Shown: positions 34,884 through 44,431, counted from the first letter of the stretch. The stretch is 64,000 nucleotides of DNA from Deinococcus hopiensis KR-140 (GCF_900176165.1 NZ_FWWU01000011.1:226939-290938), one strand, 5' to 3'. The notes: a model not told the origin generated them from the letters alone. Numbers and translations are program-made.

Positions 34884-36953
34884 ATGTTTGATATCAACTC
34901 CTTTGGCGGCCTCATTTACGGCGCAGACTACAACCCCGAGCAGTGGCCTCGAGAAACCTGGCGGGAAGACGCCCTTCTTATGCAGGAAGCTGGAGTCAAC
35001 CTCGTCTCACTGGCCATCTTTTCCTGGGCCCATCTGGAGCCCCACCCTGGAGCCTACGACTTCGCTTGGCTGGACGAGGTCATTGACCTGCTGCACGCAC
35101 ACGGCGTCAACGTGAACCTCGCTACGGCCACCGCCTCTCCCCCACCGTGGTTGTCCCTGCGGTATCCGGATTCCAGACCAGTCACTGCGGATGGGATTCG
35201 TCTGGAAGTTGGCGGACGTCAGCTGTACTGCCCCAGCCACCAGGGGTTTCGGACCCATGCCCAGCAACTGGTAAAGCACATCGCGCAGCGCTACCAAAAT
35301 CACCCAGCGCTGAAGTTGTGGCACGTCAATAATGAATATGGCTGTCACATTGACCAGTGCTTCTGCGCGCTCTGTGCCGGTGAATTCCGCGGGTGGCTGC
35401 AGCGGAAATACGGCACCCTCGACGCCTTAAACGCGGCTTGGGGAACAGCTTTTTGGAGTCAGCGTTACGGCGAGTGGGCGGAAATTCAGCCGCCGCGCCG
35501 CGCCCCCACCTACGCCAACCCCACGCAGCAACTGGACTGGCGGCGTTTTTCCAGTGACAACATCCTCTCGCTGTACCGCATGGAAGTGGCCGTCCTGCGT
35601 GGAGTCACGCCCCATATCCCGGTGACGACCAACTTCCTCGGGTTTTTGCCCGGCCTGGACTACTTCAAGTGGGCGCAGGAGGAAGACGTCGTGTCGTTGG
35701 ACGCCTACCCGGATCCCAGTGGGCCCACGCCTCATCTCGAGGCAGGTATGACGTACGACATCATGCGCTCCTTGCGGGGCGGTCAGCGCTGGATTTTAAT
35801 GGAGCAGGCCACCAGCGCGGTGAACTGGCGTCAGCGCAACGCGTTGAAGCGGCCAGGTTTGATGCGTCTGCTCAACCATCAGGCTCTTGCGCACGGGGCG
35901 AACGGGCTGATGTTTTTTCAATGGCGCGCGTCACGCGCGGGTGCTGAGAAGTTCCACAGCGGCATGGTGCAGCACGTGGGCCCAGAACGTTCACGCACTT
36001 GGCGGGAGGTAAAGGCGTTGGGGCAAGAGCTGAAATCCTTGACGGAACTGACTCGGGCGCAGGTGCCTGCGCGTGTGGCCATCATGTTCGACTGGAACAA
36101 TTGGTGGGCGCTGGAAATCGACAGTAAGCCCTCCACACTCAAGCTTATGCCCATTGTGCAGAAGTGGTATGCGGCCTTGAGGCAACTCGGACAGAACGTC
36201 GACTTCGTTCACCCGGAGGGCAACCTCAGCGATTACGACGTTGTCACGGTGCCCAACAGTTATCTTCTGCCTCAGGCGTCCGCCGACAACATTCGGCGCT
36301 ACGTCTCCGAGGGAGGCGCCCTCGTCACGGGGTACTTTAGCGGGATTGTCGATGAGCACGAACATATCCACCTTGGCGGGTATCCTGCCTTGCTCAACGA
36401 CGTTCTTGGACTGTGGGTCGAAGAGTGGATGGTCATGCAGCCGGACGAGCGCAATCACCTTCGTTTCAACGGCAGTGGGGAGACCTATGATGTTCGCGAA
36501 TGGGCCGAAGTGATTCACCCTCAAGAGGCAGAGACGCTCGCCACATTCGAGGATGACTTCATAGCTGGTGGTCCGGCCGTCACGCGCCATTCTTTCGGTG
36601 CTGGGCACGCCTACTACGTCGGGGGCGACTTTCCTCTGGCGGCGATGATCCATCTGTTGGAGCTGGCGCTGAATGGTGCTTCTGTGCCAACTTGCCGCAT
36701 TCCTGCCCAGCTTGACATCACGCTTTCTCAACTGGGTGATACGCAAGTGCTGCACCTGCTCAACGTCCACCCAACTGAGTCTCTTCGCCTCAATCTTCCA
36801 GAAGGCGGCGTCCGGTTGGGTAAGGGCGCAGCTCTGCCGCAGACCCTTACGCTTGCACCGTACGGTGTGGAGCTTATTCAGTTTCCCGGCACCGTCCACC
36901 TGGGAGAACTGCAGATTCAACAAGCAGCAGAGACGCTCACGCTCAGCCACTGA
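34884..36953 (+). CDS. Beta-galactosidase, glycoside hydrolase family 42
   Basis: A 689-residue cytosolic enzyme (no signal peptide) that removes terminal beta-galactose. The TIM barrel has the acid/base Glu151 in WHVNNEYGCH and the nucleophile Glu307 in WILMEQATSAVNW. A Cys cluster CHIDQCFCALC right after the acid/base matches the zinc-binding Cys set of family 42A enzymes. The trimerisation domain (about 395-600) and a short beta domain follow. AAGGG lies before ATG 34884. It ends the importer operon, so the substrate is likely imported galactooligosaccharide, though family 42 enzymes can also act on alpha-L-arabinopyranosides. Confidence 0.94.
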   Translation: MFDINSFGGLIYGADYNPEQWPRETWREDALLMQEAGVNLVSLAIFSWAHLEPHPGAYDFAWLDEVIDLLHAHGVNVNLATATASPPPWLSLRYPDSRPVTADGIRLEVGGRQLYCPSHQGFRTHAQQLVKHIAQRYQNHPALKLWHVNNEYGCHIDQCFCALCAGEFRGWLQRKYGTLDALNAAWGTAFWSQRYGEWAEIQPPRRAPTYANPTQQLDWRRFSSDNILSLYRMEVAVLRGVTPHIPVTTNFLGFLPGLDYFKWAQEEDVVSLDAYPDPSGPTPHLEAGMTYDIMRSLRGGQRWILMEQATSAVNWRQRNALKRPGLMRLLNHQALAHGANGLMFFQWRASRAGAEKFHSGMVQHVGPERSRTWREVKALGQELKSLTELTRAQVPARVAIMFDWNNWWALEIDSKPSTLKLMPIVQKWYAALRQLGQNVDFVHPEGNLSDYDVVTVPNSYLLPQASADNIRRYVSEGGALVTGYFSGIVDEHEHIHLGGYPALLNDVLGLWVEEWMVMQPDERNHLRFNGSGETYDVREWAEVIHPQEAETLATFEDDFIAGGPAVTRHSFGAGHAYYVGGDFPLAAMIHLLELALNGASVPTCRIPAQLDITLSQLGDTQVLHLLNVHPTESLRLNLPEGGVRLGKGAALPQTLTLAPYGVELIQFPGTVHLGELQIQQAAETLTLSH

Positions 36954-37947
36954 TGCGCAAGAAGGCGGTCAAGTAGGCCGCGAAGTTCTGAGCGGTGCGT
37001 CGTTGGCAAACGTAAATCAAACGGAGGTCCACAGTCATTCAAGCGCTCCTCAGGGGAACCGTAAGAACGTGGCAGTACCGACGTGTCCCCTCCATTTTCC
37101 CTTAAGCCAGAAGCAGGCCTGTCCCGTTAAAGCGCCGTCCGATACGCGCCGGTGGCCTGCACCAGACTGCTAAAATCCAGTGGACGTCACTTGAGTGACA
37201 TTTGCGATAGTTGTCTGGAACGTGCTTTTGGTCCCGTAGTGCAGGGTCGACCGAAAAGAACAGCGTTCCAGACAACTTTGTTCTGCCAGCTTGCCCTGCT
37301 TTTCCCGCAAGCGGCACCGGGAATTCCTCGGTCTGTTGCTCGGTGGTCTTGGCAGACCGTCACCCATTCTGGCGACTGTCCAATCCCCCTCAGCGCTCAG
37401 CCGCTCACCCAACCAGGCCTCCTGGAACACCCGGCAACTCTGCAGGGTATTCGGGCAACACGCCCGACAGCCCTCGCAAGGCATGTGGCGACAGCAGCTC
37501 CATCAGCGTTCCGGACCGGACTGCCGGTGGACCTGACCAGTCTGGAAAAGACCGGCACGATTTGGTCCACACTGAACGCGGTGTCCACCTGACTGTCCTG
37601 TACCCGTGTCGTGGAGAATTTCGCCCGTCCTGGGCTTTTCAGATCTGGCGAGGGGCGGGGCAAGGGTACCGCCACACCTGCCCAGTTCGCTTTGAAGTGA
37701 CTCCAGACTGTCCCAGCCACGTTCCTCAGGGGAAAGCGTCGGCCCCGTCTGCATGCGGCAGGAGCTTCGAGAGTGCCGGGTTGATCCGCGGCGTACTTGC
37801 TTGGGGACATGGGGTGAGCGGCGAGTTCAACGAGGAGACCTGCAAACGCAGGGACCGCTCCCGCCGGAGCAATTCCAGGCGATCTGCTTAAACCCCTTGG
37901 CGTGTTCCGGAGGTGAGGAGGTCAGTTCCCAGCTTCACCGAGAACTC
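36954..37947. other. Gene-poor kilobase with a small inverted-repeat element
   Basis: No intact gene and no clear terminator after GH42. The inverted repeat at 37209-37277 is listed separately. On the minus strand about 37810-37400 a frame (…RNVAGTVWSHFKANWAGVAV…) looks like a decayed transposase, but I cannot assign a family. Confidence 0.4.
37209..37277. repeat. 69-bp element with 14-bp perfect inverted ends
   Basis: AGTTGTCTGGAACG and CGTTCCAGACAACT are exact inverted copies. The inner sequence continues to pair imperfectly (CTTTTGGTC with GACCGAAAAG). The ends resemble those of IS630-type transposons, but there is no transposase between them, so this may be a miniature derivative or a plain hairpin. 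Confidence 0.6.
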
Positions 37948-39483
37948 TCAAGATGGCGAGTGGCTGGTCAAAAAAGTGGTAAAAGACAGGGGTGGTAATT
38001 CCAGAGTCAGACGCTTGCCGTCAAGTCGAGGGACGCTGATTTCTCGGGCGACCACGTTCTCGGGCTGCTCGAAAGAGTTTGAGGCAAATGGATCTTCACC
38101 GCCCATCTGCCAGGCGCGCGCGACGCTGTTGGGAGCTGTGCCCTCCCAGCACACATCCACCTGCAACGGCTCTGTCTGCGAGCGGTTGACGAGGAACACT
38201 GCTCCTTCCCCAGTCTCCGGGTTGAAGCTGGCAGAAACGTCCAATTGTGGAACCCCGCCATATCGGGCCGTGTCGCGTAGAGGAGCCCGGACGAGAGCGT
38301 CTAAGGCAAAGCCACTGGCATGGTTGCTGAATAGGGTGAGTGGGTAAAAGATCGTTTGCTTGAACATTCCATCCCGCCGAGTCATGATCGGCGCAATTAC
38401 GTTCACGATCTGAGCAATACAGGCAATTTTCACCACATCAGCTTTTTTCAAAAAGGTGTTGAGCCAGGTTGCGACGACCAGCGCATCCTCCAAGTTGTAC
38501 TGCTCTTCCAAGATGTGCGGCGCTTCGCTCCAGCCTCCGTCCCCTCCCTTGGCGCGATACCAGACGTTCCATTCATCCCAGCAGAGATGTACGTTCTTCT
38601 TCGAACGATTTTTGGCCTTTGCCACGCGGATGGCGGCAGCGAGTGTATCCGCATGCTCCTCGAAATGCAGACTGCTGGCGAGGTAGGAGTCCGTGTCAAT
38701 TGGCAGGCCCTCCGTGTTGGAGATGGTCGGGTAGGGGTTGGCTGCGTAGTGATGCATTGAGAAATAATCAATTTGATCGTATGTGCGTTCCAGCACCGTT
38801 AAGTCCCACTCGGGATACCCAGGCATCGCGGTCGCAGAGGATCCGCAGGCGATGGTCTTGATATTGGGATCCATCCACCGCATCAACTTGGCGGCCTGTA
38901 CGGCCTTGTCCGAGTAACTGACCGCGTCCATCTGCCCAATTTGCCAAGGCCCATCCATCTCGTTCCCCAGGCACCAGTATTTGATGCTGTAGGGATCTTT
39001 GCGTCCATTCTTTACGCGCATGTCACTGTACAGCGTGCCGGCCGGCAGATTCATGTATTCAACCAAATCAGCTGCGTCCTGAATGCTGCCAGTACCCAGG
39101 TTAACAGCCCACATGGGCTCAGTCTTAATTTCCTCAGCGAACTCCATGAACTCATGCGGCCCAAACTGATTGGATTCGATTGAACGCCAGGCAAGGGCTC
39201 GGCGCCGCGGCCGGTCCTCTTTGGGTCCAATGCCATCTGTCCAGCGGTAGCCGGAGACGAAGTTGCCCCCTGGGTAGCGCATGATGCGGTAGTTGGTTTC
39301 CTTTAATGCAGAAATGACGTCGCGGCGCAGGCCACGCTCATCGGAGAGTGGGGAGTGGGGATCATAGATGCCCTCGTAGATGCATCGTCCCATATGCTCC
39401 GCAAATCCGCCGAAAATCAGTGGCGAAATCTCAGAGATGACGCGTTGGGTGTTGAGATAGACGGTGGCGCTGGTCTGAGTCAT
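37948..39483 (-). CDS. Alpha-L-arabinofuranosidase, glycoside hydrolase family 51
   Basis: A 511-residue cytosolic enzyme that removes arabinofuranosyl units from arabinan or arabinoxylan fragments. Signatures are ISPLIFGGFAEHMGRCIYEGIYDP, YPGGNFVSGYRW, the acid/base Glu175 in WCLGNEMDGPW and the nucleophile Glu304 in LCWDEWNVWY. The ATG at 39483 follows AAGGA by eight bases; the upstream ATG (39501) overlaps that ribosome site. It has its own promoter with an operator in the spacer (39591-39604). It is clearly different in sequence from the second family 51 enzyme at 41546, so the two may prefer different linkages. Confidence 0.94.
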   Translation of the reverse strand: MTQTSATVYLNTQRVISEISPLIFGGFAEHMGRCIYEGIYDPHSPLSDERGLRRDVISALKETNYRIMRYPGGNFVSGYRWTDGIGPKEDRPRRRALAWRSIESNQFGPHEFMEFAEEIKTEPMWAVNLGTGSIQDAADLVEYMNLPAGTLYSDMRVKNGRKDPYSIKYWCLGNEMDGPWQIGQMDAVSYSDKAVQAAKLMRWMDPNIKTIACGSSATAMPGYPEWDLTVLERTYDQIDYFSMHHYAANPYPTISNTEGLPIDTDSYLASSLHFEEHADTLAAAIRVAKAKNRSKKNVHLCWDEWNVWYRAKGGDGGWSEAPHILEEQYNLEDALVVATWLNTFLKKADVVKIACIAQIVNVIAPIMTRRDGMFKQTIFYPLTLFSNHASGFALDALVRAPLRDTARYGGVPQLDVSASFNPETGEGAVFLVNRSQTEPLQVDVCWEGTAPNSVARAWQMGGEDPFASNSFEQPENVVAREISVPRLDGKRLTLELPPLSFTTFLTSHSPS

Positions 39484-39590
39484 CGGGAGGATCCTTTCCA
39501 CATGCAGTGGGAGTACAGGCTTGTACGGCGCACCTTCCCCCGCAGTCGGGGGAGCAGGCAGGTTGGCAGACGGACTTCAACAGCATACGG

Positions 39591-39604
39591 TGTGACCGTT
39601 CACA
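39591..39604 (-). promoter_or_regulatory. LacI-type operator at the GH51 promoter
   Basis: TGTGACCGTTCACA, identical to the site at 49295-49308, lies between the -35 and -10 boxes of the minus-strand GH51 promoter. Confidence 0.7.
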
Positions 39605-39769
39605 GTCAAGAGGACCCCCCTTTAGAGCGGTCTGTCCTGTACTTGGCCGAAGGGTTCAGGCGTACCGAACTCCATTATTATTGCTATCCAGTCAGGTAAC
39701 GCGCGTCACTGCTGGGCCACATAAGGGTGAGGCGACAAGCCTTGACAGGCATTCCGCGCTCGCTTACTC

Positions 39770-39783
39770 TGGGACCGTTAACA
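39770..39783 (+). promoter_or_regulatory. LacI-type operator on the plus-strand promoter toward GH43
   Basis: TGGGACCGTTAACA begins on the last base of the -10 box TACTCT, with TTGACA 17 bases further upstream. Confidence 0.65.
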
Positions 39784-40401
39784 TAACTGACGCAGGAGTA
39801 AATAACGGTCCCTGGGCGAGGGCTCCTGGTGGAGCAGGCAATTCCAACAGGGCCCGGATACGCCGCTGCCACTCACCTTAGAGGAGGATCGGAGCAACCC
39901 ATGGCTCCGCAATACGGAGTTGATGTTCGTAGGGTTTTACTCGCCTAAGCCGTCCCGCAAAGCCGCTTTCCGCATCCATTCTCAAGCGGGTGGGAGTAAC
40001 GGCGTGCGTTGAGGACGCCGGCAGCTTCAGGACCCTGGTTTGGGACAGCTGTTTGGCGCTGCACCTTGGCTCCTCGTGTACGGGGACCGACTGAGGCCCC
40101 TACCCCTATGAATTCCGCTCGCCACACAACCGCTGCCGCGGTTTGATCCAGCCTGACGTGCGGTTCAGGTGGGTGGATTGCGCCAACGCAGGTGTATTGG
40201 TCGGCCTTTCCGTACATTGCCTCTTTTCCTCTTGATCAAGCGGTCTGGCATCCAGCGGATTCCGGCGGACTTAAAGGACCAACCCTGGCGCGCCGGCCCA
40301 AATACCAGGAGGCGAGCTCGGCGGCGTCCGCCAAGTCACTTTTCTGATGGACGACCAGGAGTCTCGACGTCCATTTTCTGCTCGACATGAAAGGGAGTGC
40401 C

Positions 40402-41421
40402 GTGAAGATCTCCAAGACTGTTGCCCTCCTGTTGTCGCTTATGCCGATTGGAGCCAGTGTGGCTGACGCGGGTGGTCGGGAAGGTGGTATGACCACCGTG
40501 CGGGTCCGCAAGACCGCCGCACCTCACCGCCTTGCCCTGACGGGCGACCTCAGCGCACATGACCCAACGCTCTTCAAGGCAGGCAACATCTACTACGTGT
40601 TTTCTACAGGACTGATCCAAACCGAGGACGACCCTGGGGGCATCTTGATGCACCGCTCAACGGGTGGAATTACTGGGCCGTGGGAACCCATCGGTGCTGT
40701 GGCCGTTCCCCAATGGGCCAATGACAACTACAAAACCCCACACTTGTGGGCCCCACAGGTCGTCAAGAACGGAGACACCTACCACCTGTATTACGCCGTT
40801 TCCGAATTTGGGAAGAACCACTCGGCGATCGGACTGGCTGTCAGCACCAATCCCGGTGACCCCGCGAGTTGGCACGATCAGGGGCCGATCCTAAAATCAG
40901 AGCCTGGTGATGACCACAATGCCATTGATCCCATGGTGTTTCAGGACGGAGGTCAGTGGTGGATCACCTGGGGATCGTTCTGGTCCGGATTGAAATTGCA
41001 GAAACTGAGGAACATGCGGATACCTACCGGGCTGGTGACCACCTTGGGCAGCCGACCCGGCGTGATGTACAACCCCATCGAGGCTCCAGCAATTTTGAAG
41101 CGCGGTAACTATTACTACCTGTTCATGTCGTGGGACAGCTGCTGCCAAGGGGCCAACAGCACCTATAAGATCGCGGTGGGCCGCTCCAAAACGCCGTCTG
41201 GGCCCTACCTTGATGCAAACGGCGAGCGCTTGGATGAGGGGGGCGGCACGGTGCTGCTCACCGGCCGTGGCAACCTGCACGCCGCTGGAGGTCAAGACGT
41301 CTTTCACGAAGGTGAAAGCGACTACTTGATCTATCACTCGTACGACGCCCAGCAAAACTACGCGCCGGTGATGAGCATCGAACGGCTTGGCTGGGTCAAT
41401 GACTGGCCCGTACTGAAGTAA
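40402..41421 (+). CDS. Secreted endo-1,5-alpha-L-arabinanase, glycoside hydrolase family 43
   Basis: A 339-residue five-bladed propeller enzyme that cuts the arabinan backbone. The start is taken as GTG 40402 because AAAGGGAG sits just before it and it gives a clean signal peptide (MKISKTVALLLSLMPIGASVADA); the ATG at 40387 has no ribosome site. Catalytic residues: Asp54 in SAHDPTLF, Asp176 in NAIDPMVF and Glu227 in NPIEAPAIL. WAPQVV, WGSFWSGL and SWDSCCQG are typical of the arabinanase subfamily. It is the only clearly secreted glycosidase in the window and so would begin substrate breakdown outside the cell. Confidence 0.93.
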   Translation: MKISKTVALLLSLMPIGASVADAGGREGGMTTVRVRKTAAPHRLALTGDLSAHDPTLFKAGNIYYVFSTGLIQTEDDPGGILMHRSTGGITGPWEPIGAVAVPQWANDNYKTPHLWAPQVVKNGDTYHLYYAVSEFGKNHSAIGLAVSTNPGDPASWHDQGPILKSEPGDDHNAIDPMVFQDGGQWWITWGSFWSGLKLQKLRNMRIPTGLVTTLGSRPGVMYNPIEAPAILKRGNYYYLFMSWDSCCQGANSTYKIAVGRSKTPSGPYLDANGERLDEGGGTVLLTGRGNLHAAGGQDVFHEGESDYLIYHSYDAQQNYAPVMSIERLGWVNDWPVLK

Positions 41422-41469
41422 TGCCCGGCGCCAAGCACTGGGTACTTCGGCCTTTCATCCAAGCCGCCA

Positions 41470-41508
41470 CGGTGTTGCTCTCCCGTCTCTTCAGGGAGAG
41501 CAACACCG
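41470..41508 (+). terminator. 15-bp perfect hairpin between GH43 and GH51
   Basis: CGGTGTTGCTCTCCC and GGGAGAGCAACACCG enclose a 9-base loop. There is no T-tract, so it may be an RNA processing or stabilising stem rather than a strong terminator. It lies 37 bases before the next start codon. Confidence 0.55.
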
Positions 41509-41545
41509 CCGTACGGGCAGGCCCCTGCCAAGTAGAGGAGCTTTT

Positions 41546-43048
41546 ATGAAACATTACGTCGTCATCAACGCCGACATGACGAAAGGCACAATCAACCGCA
41601 ACGTCTACGGCCATTTTTCAGAGCATTTGGGGCGGTGTGTCTATGAAGGCCTGTGGGTGGGAGAAGATTCCCCCATACCCAACACCAGCGGCATTCGCAA
41701 CGACGTGGTGGAGGCCCTGAAGGAAATTCGAGTTCCGGTGTTGCGCTGGCCAGGGGGATGCTTCGCGGACGAATACCACTGGAAAGACGGCATCGGACCC
41801 CGTGGGCAGCGCAAACGCATGGTGAACACCCACTGGGGCGGCATGGTCGAGAACAACCACTTTGGTACCCACGAGTTTATGCTGCTGTGTGAACTGCTGG
41901 GTTGCGAGCCCTACATCTCGGGGAACGTCGGAAGTGGGACAGTCCAGGAGATGTCCGAATGGGTCGAGTACCTGACGTTCGACGGAGAGTCTCCGATGGC
42001 CGAGCTCCGGAAGGCCAATGGACGCGCCGAACCCTGGAAGGTCAAGTACTTCGGAGTGGGCAACGAGAACTGGGGCTGCGGCGGTAATATGCGTCCGCAG
42101 TACTACGCTGACCAGTACCGTCAGTACCAGACCTTCGTGCGCAACTACGGCGACAACAAGATATACAAGATCGCGTGCGGTCCAAACATTGATGACTACG
42201 ACTGGATGGAAAGAGTAATGAAGGACACGCATCCTTTCATGGACGCGATCAGCATTCATTACTACACCATCCCCGGTGAATTCTGGAAGGGAAAAGGAGC
42301 AGCAACCGGTTTTTCAGAGGATGAGTGGGCCACCACCATCCGCAAGGCGTGGTTTATAGACGAACTCATCACCAAGCACGCGGCAATCATGGACCGCTAC
42401 GACCCAAGTAAACGCATTGGCATGATCGTTGACGAGTGGGGAACCTGGTTTGACGTGGAGGTCGGCACAAATCCCGGCTTTCTGTACCAGCAGAACACCA
42501 TTCGCGACGCACTGGTGGCGGGCATCTCGCTCAACATCTTCAATGAACACTGTGACCGCGTTGTCATGGCCAACATCGCGCAGATGGTAAACGTGCTGCA
42601 GTCGGTCATCCTCACCGAGGGCGAAAAGATGATCCTTACGCCGACATATCACGTCTTTAACATGTACAAGGTCCACCAAGACGCACTGCTTGTCGATACG
42701 CACGCGCTCCCAGTCGGGATTCAGAATGAAGATCGCCCTCACCCAAGCCTGTCTGTTTCGACTTCCAAGGACGCTCAGGGCCTCCTCCACATCAGCCTAT
42801 GCAATGCCGACCTCCTGTCCGAAAACGAGGTCACTTTGGATCTGCGCGGGCTTGCAGCCCCTGGGGTTCTGGTGACCGGAACAGTCATGAATTCCGAAAT
42901 CCGGGATGCGCACAATACCTTCGAAGCGCCCGGCGTGGTAATGCCCAGCGAATTTAAGGCATTTGCGGTTGAAGGAACAATCATCCGCGTTACCCTGCCC
43001 CGTATGTCGGTGACCGTGCTGGAAGTCGCCCCCGCCATGGAAGCATGA
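41546..43048 (+). CDS. Alpha-L-arabinofuranosidase, glycoside hydrolase family 51 (AbfA-like)
   Basis: A 500-residue cytosolic enzyme of the classic AbfA type. INRNVYGHFSEHLGRCVYEGLWVGEDS, LRWPGGCFADEYHWKDGIGP and NHFGTHEFM are the substrate-binding blocks. The acid/base is Glu174 in GVGNENWGCGG and the nucleophile Glu297 in IVDEWGTWFD. The C-terminal beta domain ends near VLEVAPAMEA. AGAGGAGC lies at normal spacing before the ATG. It follows GH43 (via a hairpin) and overlaps the start of the small Cys-rich gene by four bases. Confidence 0.95.
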   Translation: MKHYVVINADMTKGTINRNVYGHFSEHLGRCVYEGLWVGEDSPIPNTSGIRNDVVEALKEIRVPVLRWPGGCFADEYHWKDGIGPRGQRKRMVNTHWGGMVENNHFGTHEFMLLCELLGCEPYISGNVGSGTVQEMSEWVEYLTFDGESPMAELRKANGRAEPWKVKYFGVGNENWGCGGNMRPQYYADQYRQYQTFVRNYGDNKIYKIACGPNIDDYDWMERVMKDTHPFMDAISIHYYTIPGEFWKGKGAATGFSEDEWATTIRKAWFIDELITKHAAIMDRYDPSKRIGMIVDEWGTWFDVEVGTNPGFLYQQNTIRDALVAGISLNIFNEHCDRVVMANIAQMVNVLQSVILTEGEKMILTPTYHVFNMYKVHQDALLVDTHALPVGIQNEDRPHPSLSVSTSKDAQGLLHISLCNADLLSENEVTLDLRGLAAPGVLVTGTVMNSEIRDAHNTFEAPGVVMPSEFKAFAVEGTIIRVTLPRMSVTVLEVAPAMEA

Positions 43049-43350
43049 TTCCGCCTGAACGCCGGGGCTGTAAGGGTTGCCGCACGGACTTCCAGGTGAC
43101 CGAGGCCCACATTGCGCAAATGCTGTCATCGCCGATGTTCCAGGTTGTAGGAGCGTGGGTGCCTGATAACGTCTACGAAGACCGAATACGCTGTTGTGAC
43201 GCGTGCTCCAACCTTCAAGCAGACGGATACACCTGCGCCCTGTCCGGCTGCATTGTACGGGTGGTGGCCAAAGAGCCGCGCAGGTCCTGTCCACAGGTAG
43301 GTGCCCCCCAATGGGGCCAGTATCCCAACGGACTCGGACTGAAATTCTAA
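43045..43350 (+). CDS. Small Cys-rich protein coupled to GH51 (DUF6171-like)
   Basis: A 101-residue protein of unknown function with Cys spacings CKGC near the start, CCDAC in the middle, CALSGC and a final CP, suggesting a small metal-binding fold. The motif order (CxxC, RxxxCxxC, CxxxGC, CPxxxW-like end) resembles the DUF6171 family, but this is recalled from memory, not searched. Its ATG overlaps the GH51 stop (ATGA), so it is probably translated with the enzyme. It may be an accessory or assembly factor, which is inference from position only. Confidence 0.65.
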   Translation: MIPPERRGCKGCRTDFQVTEAHIAQMLSSPMFQVVGAWVPDNVYEDRIRCCDACSNLQADGYTCALSGCIVRVVAKEPRRSCPQVGAPQWGQYPNGLGLKF

Positions 43351-43453
43351 GGATTGGGTGGCTTTTGCCGCTTTCCCCGAAAGGATCCAGAAACTGAGCG
43401 CTGCGGGTAATGCGCAAACGCCGCTTGTCAGGCCGCTTCAAGAGCGCGCTTTA

Positions 43454-43540
43454 GAGCATTTGTCCGAATGGGGAGCCGTGCGCAGAAGGGCACCCCTCAC
43501 GGCTCCATTCTCTCCAATGCGCATTCAAGTTCACTCGCTC
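43454..43540 (-). repeat. Palindromic dispersed repeat, copy 1; likely terminator
   Basis: The core GGAGCCGTG…CACGGCTCC is a hairpin downstream of the Cys-rich gene. The flanks GAACTTGAATGCGCA and CGGACAAATGCTC (minus strand) match the copy at 59784-59867 on the plus strand, while the hairpin loop is inverted between the copies. Confidence 0.65.
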
Positions 43541-43587
43541 TGGTCGGTCAAGAAGAAGTCCTCTTGTTGACCGATCCTCTAAAAGGC

Positions 43588-44235
43588 TCAGGAAGCAGAC
43601 CCGAGACGACGTAGCGTGGGCCTGGCGAGGTAGAGCCAGGCTTCAGTCGTCTCTGTTGGGCACGCATTGCGTCGGACGAGGCGCCGGGAACGGGCAAACC
43701 AGGCGAAGGATCGCTCCACGCCTTTGACCATCTTCACCGTCCAAGACAAAGCGTCTTTCGCCCGGTTGACGAGTTCGCCCGGGTCCCCCCTCTGTCCAGA
43801 AGTAGCGCAATCCTGGGAAGCGGTTGGAGAGCGCTGCGAGCAGAATTGGGGCAGCGACACTGTGCTGAAGTGCTCCTGTACGTACCTACACCATCAGCGG
43901 CTGGCCCAATGTGTCCACGACCATGTGGCTTTTCCGTCCATTGGGCTTCTTCCCCGCGTTCACCCCGGCTTGCGGGGTGCAGCGGACCGTCTGGCTGTCC
44001 ACGATTCCTGCACCCAGTTTCGGCCTACACTCCTCTTTGCGCCGTGTTCGGCGCAGGAGGAAGCGGTTGACCCCTTCCTCAGTCCTACCTTCTTGAAACG
44101 GCCGGAAGTACCCGTAAACCGTCTGTCAGGCGGGGAAGTCGTGAGGAAGATTGCGCCGCGCGCAGCCGTCTTGCAGCACGTAAAAGATGGCGCACATCAC
44201 CTCGTAAAACACGTCTGAGCGGCCAGCCTCCACTG
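43588..44235 (-). pseudogene. IS5-family transposase relic
   Basis: The minus strand reads, across several frames, FYEVMCAIFYVLQDGCARRNLPHDFPAW, WQTVYGYFR, LGAGIVDSQTVRCTPQAGV (first catalytic Asp), NAGKKPNGRKSHMVVDTLGQPL, and a C-terminal VERSFAWFARSRRLVRRN with the Glu. The block order is that of an IS5-type transposase. At least three frameshifts break it. A related fragment lies at 10905-11215. Confidence 0.75.
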
Positions 44236-44431
44236 CCCCAGCCTCAGGTGCACGGGCAGGTCCACAGCGAAAACGAACTTGTCGAAGTCCTGCTGCCGTT
44301 CTTGCATCAGCAGGCCGGCGCCATCGAGCAGACCATACCAAAGAGGGCGTACCCCCACCAATGGGTGGGGAGCGACCCAGCTGTTTGCACTGTGCCGAAG
44401 TCAGCAAGACCTCACCTGCCTCCTTCCCGGC
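44236..44431. other. Short gap upstream of the IS5 relic
   Basis: The minus-strand frame here (LTSAQCKQLGRSPPIGGGTPS) may be the decayed N-terminus of the same transposase. Nothing else is visible. Confidence 0.3.

Larger units (their letters stand above)
39484..40401. promoter_or_regulatory. Divergent regulatory region, GH51 / GH43
   Basis: Minus strand (GH51): -35 TTGACT (39609-39604), 16-base spacer containing the operator, -10 TATGCT (39587-39582). Plus strand: -35 TTGACA (39742-39747), 17-base spacer, -10 TACTCT (39765-39770), then the operator. This plus-strand promoter is 630 bases before GH43, so its transcript has a long leader or another product. I see no gene or defined structure in 39790-40380. 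Confidence 0.6.

Noticed and set aside
39900..40240. Possible group II intron end (GTGCGGTTC-like bases near 40160)
   Set aside because: The GAAA tetraloop, the domain V pairing and any reverse transcriptase gene are missing.
43470..43510. tRNA-like cloverleaf suggested by GC-rich stems
   Set aside because: Only one stem forms; no T-loop GTTC-A or CCA arm is present, and the stem belongs to the dispersed palindromic repeat.
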